Origin: CAYMLQ01 sp964390795
GTDB taxonomy: Bacteria > Verrucomicrobiota > Kiritimatiellia > RFP12 > UBA1067
Length of the DNA: 30,924 nt
NCBI GenBank assembly: GCA_964390795.1
Contig: CAYMLQ010000029.1
Coordinates: 1 to 30,924, forward strand
Direction: 5' to 3'
Translations under genes and position numbers: made by a program
The notes under the pieces: model-generated
What the model saw: the letters and a program-made list of their open reading frames with translations, nothing else
What the model was told of the DNA's origin: nothing
Databases searched by the model: none
Shown: positions 8,421-15,092 of the stretch, piece by piece
Numbering within the stretch: the first letter of the stretch is position 1
How the letters are laid out: each line of letters begins with the position of its first letter

Positions 8421-10469
8421 CCCGCCTCTCACGGCCTCGCCGCTCGAAATCCTGACCGCTTCGATGAGTCCCGTGAACTTCGGCGGCACCGGCTCCACCA
8501 CCGGACTGCCCAGATCCGCGCCGACCTGCATCGCGTCGTTCGGATCACGCTCGATAAACTCCCCAAGTTTCGCGGCCCCCATCAGTTTGCCATCGACGTA
8601 GAGCTGGGCCTTGCGATCCCGGCTGATCACGCCCGCCACCGTCACCCAATCGGCCACAGGCCGCTCGGACGCAACCGTCACAGGCTTCGGCCCCGCATTG
8701 ACGGTGAACCTGGGGCAACCGCCCTTCAGCCAGAGCGCGTAACCCAGCGACTTGCCCCCGCGAGCCAGAAGAACGCCCTCGGGCTTCTCGGGCTTAAACG
8801 TGACCTCCACGGTCCACGCGCTCTCCGCAGGGCTGAGCGAAGGCGCCTTCGACACGTCGATCGCGCCCGCTCCCGAGAAGCGCAACGCCTTACGCCCGCC
8901 ACGCCCCGGCACCTGCGTCACGCCCTGCGCCTGCCCGTGATTGCCCTGCCCGCTTGTGTCCGGCACCCGTGCGCCTTCGAGCGTCTGCCCGTCGTACGTC
9001 AGACGCGCCTCAACGGCATTCGTCAGCCGCCAATCAGGGCCGCCCGGCTTGCCCCACCAGGACGGCCGATCCGTGTAGTCCGGCACCCGGTAGTCCACTT
9101 CGCGATAGAGCCGTGCGTGCTCCGCCTCCAACCGGGAGCGCAACGCGGCATGCGCGGCGTCACCAAAAAGATTCTTCGTCTCATACGGGTCGGACTTGAG
9201 ATCAAACAACTCGCTCCACGCCGGATGGTCGGAGTACACAATCAGCTTGGCATCCGCCGTGCGCACTGCCGTGATGTCGGGCACGCGCGAGTTCTTCTGG
9301 TTCTCGGCAAAGTACTCATAGAACCACGACTGCCTCCACCCCGCTGATTTTCCGGAGAGCAGCGGGCGCCAACTCCGCCCCTGCATCGTTTGGGGCGCAG
9401 CCACACCGGCATAGTCCAGCAGCGTCTGCGCAAGATCAAGGTTCAGCACCATCTCGTCAACCACGCGTCCACGGCCCGCCGAACCGAGCGTGGGATCGCG
9501 CACGATGAAGGGCACGCGCAGGCTCTCGTCATAGGCGCTGCGCTTGTCGCCGAGACCGTGCTCGCCCAAGTAATAGCCGTTATCGCTGGTGTAGACCACC
9601 ACCGTGTTCGACGCGCAGCCCGTCTCATCGAGCGCGTCGAGCAGGCGGCCGAGACAGTCGTCCGCCGCACTGACGCACCGGAAGTAGTCGAGGCTGACCG
9701 GCACCGTGGCCGCGCCGGGTTCGGGTGCCGCGCGGCGCTTCGAGCCGCCTTCCAAATACGGGACGGGCGTGTTCAGGTTGGGCACGACGCGGGCCGCCTC
9801 TCCGGCAAAACGGTGCTTGGCCCGCTCAGGCGGATCGCACGGCCCGTGCGGCGCCTTAAACCCGACCACCATCGACCACGGTTTTGAAGCCCCCTTCTGT
9901 TTGCGCAGGAAGCCGATCGCGTAGTCGGTCGAGAGATCGTCAATCCAGCCCGTGGCGGGCGAGTCCGCGCCGTCGACGATGAAGATCGGATCCACATAGC
10001 GCGCGTGTCCAAGGTACGAGGCGTGAAAGTCGAAGCCGGGTCGCTCGCGCTGGCTATCCATATGCCACTTGCCGACATACGCCGTCGTATAGCCGGCGTC
10101 GCGCAGCAGCGACGCGTGGGTGACGCTGTTCGTCGGAAACGGACGGAAGTTCGAGGCGATGCCGTTCAGATGGTTATAGCGGCCGGTCAGGTTCACGGCG
10201 CGGCTGGGCGCGCACAGTGAGTTCACCACAAAAGCGTTGCGGAAGCGCACGCCTTCTGACGCGAGCCGGTCCATGTTCGGCGTCTTGAACCAGGGGAAGC
10301 GGCCGGCTTCACCCTGCTCCTTCTGAACGGCGGACACCGCGTCGTAGCGCTGGTCATCGGTGTAGATGAAAAGGATGTTGGGACGCGGGCTGACAGCCTG
10401 TGCCGCAAAGCCAATCTCCGCCGCACAAACCCCGACCGCCACTACGAACGCCTTTACAACCTTCTTCAT
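8412..10469 (-). CDS. Secreted type I sulfatase with C-terminal LamG domain
   Basis: This S1-family formylglycine-dependent sulfatase removes sulfate esters from a glycan in the periplasm or outside the cell. A signal peptide (MKKVVKAFVVAVGVCAAEIGFAA) precedes PRPNILFIYTDDQ with metal-binding D38/D39. The signature C86-A-P-S-R90 marks Cys86 for conversion to formylglycine. K134/H136 (GKWHM), H208 (APHGP), D296/N297 (SDNGYYLGEHG) and K309 complete the active site. From about residue 488 a concanavalin-like LamG domain follows. The sequence resembles the GlcNAc-6-sulfatase/mucin-desulfating branch, but substrate is not certain. I start at the ATG at 10469 because it precedes the signal peptide. 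It lacks a clear Shine-Dalgarno, and the promoter suggests an almost leaderless transcript. The last residues (GGRQ) and stop fall in the tandem tract at 8373-8420. No formylglycine-generating enzyme is in the window. Confidence 0.95.
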   Translation of the reverse strand: MKKVVKAFVVAVGVCAAEIGFAAQAVSPRPNILFIYTDDQRYDAVSAVQKEQGEAGRFPWFKTPNMDRLASEGVRFRNAFVVNSLCAPSRAVNLTGRYNHLNGIASNFRPFPTNSVTHASLLRDAGYTTAYVGKWHMDSQRERPGFDFHASYLGHARYVDPIFIVDGADSPATGWIDDLSTDYAIGFLRKQKGASKPWSMVVGFKAPHGPCDPPERAKHRFAGEAARVVPNLNTPVPYLEGGSKRRAAPEPGAATVPVSLDYFRCVSAADDCLGRLLDALDETGCASNTVVVYTSDNGYYLGEHGLGDKRSAYDESLRVPFIVRDPTLGSAGRGRVVDEMVLNLDLAQTLLDYAGVAAPQTMQGRSWRPLLSGKSAGWRQSWFYEYFAENQKNSRVPDITAVRTADAKLIVYSDHPAWSELFDLKSDPYETKNLFGDAAHAALRSRLEAEHARLYREVDYRVPDYTDRPSWWGKPGGPDWRLTNAVEARLTYDGQTLEGARVPDTSGQGNHGQAQGVTQVPGRGGRKALRFSGAGAIDVSKAPSLSPAESAWTVEVTFKPEKPEGVLLARGGKSLGYALWLKGGCPRFTVNAGPKPVTVASERPVADWVTVAGVISRDRKAQLYVDGKLMGAAKLGEFIERDPNDAMQVGADLGSPVVEPVPPKFTGLIEAVRISSGEAVRGGRQ

Positions 10470-10476
10470 GCTGTTC

Positions 10477-10505
10477 AGTGTACCACCGCGAGGTTCACGA
10501 CGCAA
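10477..10505 (-). promoter_or_regulatory. Promoter for the sulfatase, giving a near-leaderless mRNA
   Basis: On the minus strand -35 TTGCGT (10500-10505) and -10 TACACT (10477-10482) are 17 bp apart. Transcription would start about seven bases past the -10, near 10470, which is next to the ATG at 10469. The -35 hexamer lies in one of two identical 12-bp tandem copies, so a second TTGCGT exists 12 bp further upstream. Confidence 0.5.
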
Positions 10506-10546
10506 CCCACGACGCAACCCATCGCTAAACACCCATCTCTAAACGC
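10496..10546. repeat. Two consecutive short tandem duplications
   Basis: CACGACGCAACC is perfectly duplicated at 10496-10507 and 10508-10519. It is followed by a near-perfect 14-bp duplication starting CCATC at 10519-10532 and 10533-10546 (two differences). The second pair overlaps the stop codon of the FkbM gene at 10539. This suggests local slippage or expansion at the FkbM/sulfatase junction. Confidence 0.7.
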
Positions 10547-11318
10547 CTTGCCTCGTTAGCCAGACCGTGTGGCCGGCTCGCCTGTCGACGACATAGCCCT
10601 TCCGCTTGAGCTCCACAATCAACCCATCCGGATCGGCATGGACTTCCATCCGGATTGCATGTATCCGTTCAGCCGTGGCTCTGTCCATGGGAGGCAGAAT
10701 GTCAAACTCAGCCCCTTCGCAATCCAACTTCAGCACATCCACGGCTCCCTCTTCAACCTGACTTTGCAGGAAGGAGCCGAGGGTGATCGTCTGGATTTCG
10801 CACGTGTCCGCGTCGACGGCAACGCCGCGCCCGATCTTGTTATAGGGGCTGGAAGAGCGGGAGAACCTCACCGTCACACCGTCGGCACCGCTCATGGCCC
10901 GATTGATCGGGATGACAACATCCGTCAATTGGTTCACCTGGATGTTCTCGCAAAGAACGCGGTAAGCCTCCGCGGAGGGCTCAAACGCATAGACTTTTCT
11001 TGCGCCACAAGAGGCCGCGTACAGCGAGAAGACGCCGATGTTCGCGCCGACATCGATCACCACGCTGCCTTTCCGGATGCGACCGTAGTCCCGCCTCAGA
11101 AAGACGACAAAAAACGTGACCAGATCGTGCGGATGCGAAGAGAGCAACACGCGTCCGCCATTTCGCAGGTCGATGAAAGCGGGCGAGTCCCTTCGGATAT
11201 AGTGCCTGAGCATGGCGAACGGTTTCTTCAGGAGGGACAAGCGCGGCAGAAGCTGCAGGAAAGCAAGACCCGCGCGCATGAGTTTTGCAGCGGCTATTTC
11301 CCTACCCAAGAATATCAT
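10539..11318 (-). CDS. FkbM family SAM-dependent methyltransferase
   Basis: The 259-residue protein has the FkbM fold: the SAM-binding motif I VVIDVGANIGVFSLYAA near residue 90, an acidic motif II (VYAFEPSAEAYRVL), and VDVLKLDCEGAEFDIL, the family's diagnostic L-K-[LI]-D-[CV]-E-G-A-E segment. FkbM proteins O-methylate sugars of surface glycans, exopolysaccharides or secondary metabolites. There is no signal peptide; the N-terminal ~35 residues are basic and amphipathic and may touch the membrane. An AAGGGGG sequence about seven bases upstream supports the start at 11318. It follows uvrA after a 53-bp gap and precedes the sulfatase on the same strand, but no glycosyltransferases are nearby, so the acceptor is unknown. 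Confidence 0.9.
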   Translation of the reverse strand: MIFLGREIAAAKLMRAGLAFLQLLPRLSLLKKPFAMLRHYIRRDSPAFIDLRNGGRVLLSSHPHDLVTFFVVFLRRDYGRIRKGSVVIDVGANIGVFSLYAASCGARKVYAFEPSAEAYRVLCENIQVNQLTDVVIPINRAMSGADGVTVRFSRSSSPYNKIGRGVAVDADTCEIQTITLGSFLQSQVEEGAVDVLKLDCEGAEFDILPPMDRATAERIHAIRMEVHADPDGLIVELKRKGYVVDRRAGHTVWLTRQGV

Positions 11319-11371
11319 GGCTCAGCCCCCTTGCTTGATAACAAATCTGCTTCCGAGTTCTCAGCCGCCCC

Positions 11372-14224
11372 TCAGGCGTGCTCCTTTGGAAGAGTCCCGG
11401 CCAGACGCCGAAGGAAGCGGCCCGTGTAAGACGCGTCGCAGACCGCCACCTGTTCGGGCGTCCCTGCGACAACCAGTTCGCCGCCTTCATCGCCTCCCCC
11501 GGGCCCAAGATCAATGATATAGTCCGCGCACTTGATCACGTCAAGGTTATGCTCGATCACCACCACCGTATTGCCCGACTCGCGCAAGCGCAGCAGGAGA
11601 TCCAGCAGTTTGTGGACGTCGGCAAAATGCAGGCCGGTAGTCGGCTCGTCCAGCAGGTAGAGCGTCTTGCCGGTCGCGCGCTTGGACAGTTCAGCTGACA
11701 GCTTGATGCGCTGCGCCTCTCCGCCGGAGAGCGTGGTCGAGGACTGCCCCAAATGCACATAGCCGAGGCCGACCTCAGACAGCGTACGCAGTTTGTTCGC
11801 GATCATCGGCACGGGCTTAAAGAACTCCAGTGCGTCGTCGACGGTCATGTCCAGCACCTCAGAGATGTTCTTGCCGCCGTAGCGGACCTCCAGCGTCTCC
11901 TTGTTGTAGCGCTGGCCGGCGCACTGTTCACACGTCACGTACACGTCTGGCAGGAAGTGCATCTCGAGGCAGCGCATGCCGTCGCCCTTGCACACCTCGC
12001 AGCGACCGCCCTTGACGTTGAAACTGAACCGCCCCGGCCCGTACCCGCGCACCTTGGCCGTCGCCGTGGCGGCGAACAGCTCTCGGATGGGCGTGAACGC
12101 GCCCGTATAGGTCACGGGGTTGCTGCGCGGCGTCCGCCCGATCGGGCTCTGATCGATCTCAATCACCTTGTCCAACAAGTCAACACCGGTGATCTTCTTG
12201 AATGCGCCCGGCTTCTCCTTGGATCCGTAGAAGTGGCGGAACAGGTGCCTCTTCAGGATGTCGCTGACCAGTGTCGACTTGCCGGAGCCCGATACGCCGG
12301 TCACGCACACAAAGCAGCCCAGCGGGATTTCCACGTCGATGCTCTTCAGGTTGTTCTCGGAGGCCCCGGCAATCTTGATGCGCGCTTTGCCCGGCTTGAC
12401 GCGCGCGCCCGGCGCCTCGATCTTCTTCCTGCCCGCCAGATAGTCGGCCGTCAGCGAACGACCGCACGCCATCAGACCTTTGAAATCGCCCTGATAGACC
12501 ACCTCGCCACCCTGCCGCCCTGCGCCCGGCCCCAAGTCGACGATGTAGTCGGCCGTGCGGATCATCTCTTCGTCATGCTCGACAATCACCACCGTGTTGC
12601 CGCGCAACTGAAGCTGGTGCAGCATGGCGATCAGGCGCTCGTTGTCGCGCGGGTGCAGGCCGATCGTCGGTTCGTCCATCACGTACAACACGCCCACCAA
12701 GCCCGAGCCTATCTGCGTCGCCAGCCGGATGCGCTGCATCTCGCCGCCCGACAGCGTCGAACTCTCGCGCTCAAGAGAAAGATAGTCGAGGCCCACATCG
12801 GAGAGAAACTTCAGCCTGCGCCGGATCTCTTTGAGCACCTCCGCCACGACAGTCTCCTCTGCGGAGGTCAGCGCAAGCCCTTCGAAAAAGGCCCCGCTCT
12901 GCTTGACGGTCATGGCCATCACAGCGACAATCGACTTTCCTGAAACCGTGCAGGCGCACGACTCGGGGCGCAGGCGCGCGCCGTGGCACTCGGGACAGGT
13001 TTGGCTGCTCATGAACTGCCGGAGCTTCTCGCGCACTTCGTCGATCTCCGACTCGCTGTAGCGCCGCGTCATGCTCGGGATCACACCCTCAAACGGTTTC
13101 TCGGTCTTGCGCCAAGCTCCGCGCATCCAGAAGCGCAGCTCGACCGGCTCTTCGCCAGACCCGTGCATCAGCACCTGCTTGAAGGCCTCCGGCAACGCCT
13201 CATAAGGCACGTCCATATCGATCTCGTACGCGCCGGCCACCGCCTTGAGCAGATGCTTGTAGTAGACCACCATGCGGAAGCCGCCGCGCCGCCAGGGCAC
13301 AACGGCGCCGTCCGTCAGCGACACGCCCTTGTCCGGCACGATCAGCTCTTCGTCGAACACCAGTTGCGCGCCCAGCCCCGAACACACCGGACACGCGCCA
13401 TAGGGGCTGTTGAACGAGAACGACCGCGGCTTGAGCTCCTCAAAACTGATCGAACAGTCAGGGCACGCGTTCTTCTCCGAAAAGAGCGTTTCGGTCTCCG
13501 CGCCGTCCCCCGTCACGCTCAGCACGCGCAGCAGGCCCTCGCCCTGCTTGAGCGCCAACTCCACCGAATCGGTCAGCCGCGCACGCACGCCGTCGCCCGC
13601 CACCAGCCGATCCACCACAGCCTCGATCACGTGCGACTTGTTTTTGTCGAGCTTCGGCACGTCGTCGAGCGCCAGCATCCGACCGTCCACACGCACGCGT
13701 GCAAAGCCCTGATGCCGGATCGACTCGAACACCTCTTCGTGTCGGCCTTTGCGACCGCGCACCAGCGGCGCCAGCAGGATGAGCTTCGTGCCCGCCGGCG
13801 ATGCCAGCAGAAGGTCGACGATCTGTTCGGCACTCTGCTTCTGCACCGGCTTGCCGCACGACGGGCAGTGCGCCCGTCCGATGCTGCCGTAAAGCAGACG
13901 CAGGTAGTCGTGGATCTCGGTGACCGTCGCCACGATGGACCGCGGATTGCCGCCGGAGGTGCGCTGCTCGATGGCGATCGCGGGCGAGAGTCCCTCGATG
14001 TGATCGACCTCGGGCTTCTGCATCTGATCCAAGAACTGCCGGGCGTAGGCCGAGAGGCTCTCGACATAGCGGCGCTGTCCTTCCGCGTAGAGCGTGTCAA
14101 AGGCCAGCGACGACTTGCCGGAGCCGCTGAGGCCGGTCACGACGGTCAGCGAATCGCGCGGAATGCGCACGTTGACGTTTTTGAGGTTGTGTTGGCGCGC
14201 GCCTGTAATGATGATATCAGACAT
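11372..14224 (-). CDS. uvrA: UvrABC excinuclease subunit A
   Basis: UvrA is the damage-recognition ATPase of nucleotide excision repair, acting as a dimer with UvrB. The 950 residues match the usual ~940 length. The first Walker A (GLSGSGKSSLAFDTLYAEG) and the ABC signature LSGGEMQRIRLA are followed by a second Walker A (GVSGSGKSTL) and second signature LSGGEAQRIKLS, with DEPT Walker B motifs after each. Zinc-binding Cys pairs are present (CPDC...CPVC, and CEVCKGDG...CEQCAGQRY). It appears complete and unremarkable. The ATG at 14224 follows a good promoter. It is the first gene of the long minus-strand block; whether FkbM is cotranscribed is unclear. Confidence 0.98.
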   Translation of the reverse strand: MSDIIITGARQHNLKNVNVRIPRDSLTVVTGLSGSGKSSLAFDTLYAEGQRRYVESLSAYARQFLDQMQKPEVDHIEGLSPAIAIEQRTSGGNPRSIVATVTEIHDYLRLLYGSIGRAHCPSCGKPVQKQSAEQIVDLLLASPAGTKLILLAPLVRGRKGRHEEVFESIRHQGFARVRVDGRMLALDDVPKLDKNKSHVIEAVVDRLVAGDGVRARLTDSVELALKQGEGLLRVLSVTGDGAETETLFSEKNACPDCSISFEELKPRSFSFNSPYGACPVCSGLGAQLVFDEELIVPDKGVSLTDGAVVPWRRGGFRMVVYYKHLLKAVAGAYEIDMDVPYEALPEAFKQVLMHGSGEEPVELRFWMRGAWRKTEKPFEGVIPSMTRRYSESEIDEVREKLRQFMSSQTCPECHGARLRPESCACTVSGKSIVAVMAMTVKQSGAFFEGLALTSAEETVVAEVLKEIRRRLKFLSDVGLDYLSLERESSTLSGGEMQRIRLATQIGSGLVGVLYVMDEPTIGLHPRDNERLIAMLHQLQLRGNTVVIVEHDEEMIRTADYIVDLGPGAGRQGGEVVYQGDFKGLMACGRSLTADYLAGRKKIEAPGARVKPGKARIKIAGASENNLKSIDVEIPLGCFVCVTGVSGSGKSTLVSDILKRHLFRHFYGSKEKPGAFKKITGVDLLDKVIEIDQSPIGRTPRSNPVTYTGAFTPIRELFAATATAKVRGYGPGRFSFNVKGGRCEVCKGDGMRCLEMHFLPDVYVTCEQCAGQRYNKETLEVRYGGKNISEVLDMTVDDALEFFKPVPMIANKLRTLSEVGLGYVHLGQSSTTLSGGEAQRIKLSAELSKRATGKTLYLLDEPTTGLHFADVHKLLDLLLRLRESGNTVVVIEHNLDVIKCADYIIDLGPGGGDEGGELVVAGTPEQVAVCDASYTGRFLRRLAGTLPKEHA

Positions 14225-14248
14225 GATTTTACCCGTTATGTGCGCAAA

Positions 14249-14277
14249 AGATTACGCTAATGGCCGATGTGCGTCAA
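14249..14277 (-). promoter_or_regulatory. Sigma-70-type promoter for uvrA
   Basis: On the minus strand -35 TTGACG (14272-14277) and -10 TAATCT (14249-14254) have 17-bp spacing. The predicted start is about 18 bases upstream of the uvrA ATG. I did not see an obvious LexA-type palindrome overlapping it. Confidence 0.6.
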
Positions 14278-14307
14278 CGCGTATTCGGGGTGTGTCTCCA
14301 TAAGCGA

Positions 14308-14336
14308 TTGAGCGCGTTCCGGTTTGATGCTACACT
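14308..14336 (+). promoter_or_regulatory. Sigma-70-type promoter for the jelly-roll protein and hrpA
   Basis: TTGAGC (14308-14313) and TACACT (14331-14336) are 17 bp apart. This gives a leader of about 65-70 bases before the ATG at 14411, which carries an AAAGGA ribosome-binding site. It is divergent from the uvrA promoter in the same 186-bp intergenic region. Confidence 0.55.
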
Positions 14337-14410
14337 ACGACTCTCGCTTGTGAACGTCAGACGAGAGGAGATCACCCTCTGCCTCAGCCAGAACGACAAA
14401 GGAACCCCCT

Positions 14411-15091
14411 ATGCCCTTTCAGATTTTCCGAATCGCGCTCAGTCTGGCCGCGCTTTCCGTTCCCCTCTTAGCGGGAGAGAACGTGATCAAGAATGGCAGC
14501 TTCGATGAAGGCGCGGCGTTCGCCGATGGCTGGGAGCATCCCGACGGTCTGACCAGCTTCTTCGTGACCGAAGAGGGGCGCGGCCGGGTCGTCAAGATGG
14601 ACACGCTCGTGGACCGCGACCAGGCCTTGGAATGGGCCCAGACGTTCAAGGCGGATCCGACGCTCAAGCCCCCCGTAAAAAAAACCATTGCACCGACCAG
14701 CTACGCCAGCATCGGCGGCAACGAAGGCGTGATGCTGGACTCCGAACTGGTCGACTGCAAGCCTGGACAGGACTACAAGCTCACCGCCGACTTTAAAGGC
14801 GACGGAAAACCCTTCGTGTGGATCAAAGGGTTTCTCCTTCACCCGACCCGCAAAACGCTCGTGGACGGCTACCAGACGCGGCTCGAGCCCAAAACGCACA
14901 GCAAGAACGAATGGCGCACCTACTCCATCGGGTTTAACCCCACCGCCAAATCCCCGAAGATCCAAAAAATGAAGATCCGCCTCTACGCGTACTGGCCGAA
15001 CGGCACTTACTATTTCGACAACGTCCGCGTCGAAGAGATCACACCTGAAGAAATGGCTCGCCTGGTCGAACAGCGAAGCGACGTGAACTAA
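14411..15091 (+). CDS. Secreted carbohydrate-binding-like jelly-roll protein
   Basis: The protein (226 aa) has a signal peptide (IALSLAALSVPLLAG) followed by NVIKNGSFDEG, the characteristic opening of CBM4/9-like and related galactose-binding jelly-roll domains. It ends with GTYYFDNVRVEEI, the matching closing strand seen in such modules. The body is a single domain of about 190 residues, with no catalytic module. A role in binding sugar or cell-envelope material outside the cytoplasm is inferred. The ATG at 14411 has AAAGGA about seven bases upstream. Its TAA is separated by one base from the hrpA ATG, so the two are probably translated from one mRNA even though their functions look unrelated. 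Confidence 0.75.
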   Translation: MPFQIFRIALSLAALSVPLLAGENVIKNGSFDEGAAFADGWEHPDGLTSFFVTEEGRGRVVKMDTLVDRDQALEWAQTFKADPTLKPPVKKTIAPTSYASIGGNEGVMLDSELVDCKPGQDYKLTADFKGDGKPFVWIKGFLLHPTRKTLVDGYQTRLEPKTHSKNEWRTYSIGFNPTAKSPKIQKMKIRLYAYWPNGTYYFDNVRVEEITPEEMARLVEQRSDVN

Positions 15092-15092
15092 C

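Noticed and set aside
12983..14260. Open frame of 425 codons opposite uvrA
   Set aside because: Mirror frame of a fully conserved uvrA; composition is His/Arg/Leu-rich as expected for a shadow.
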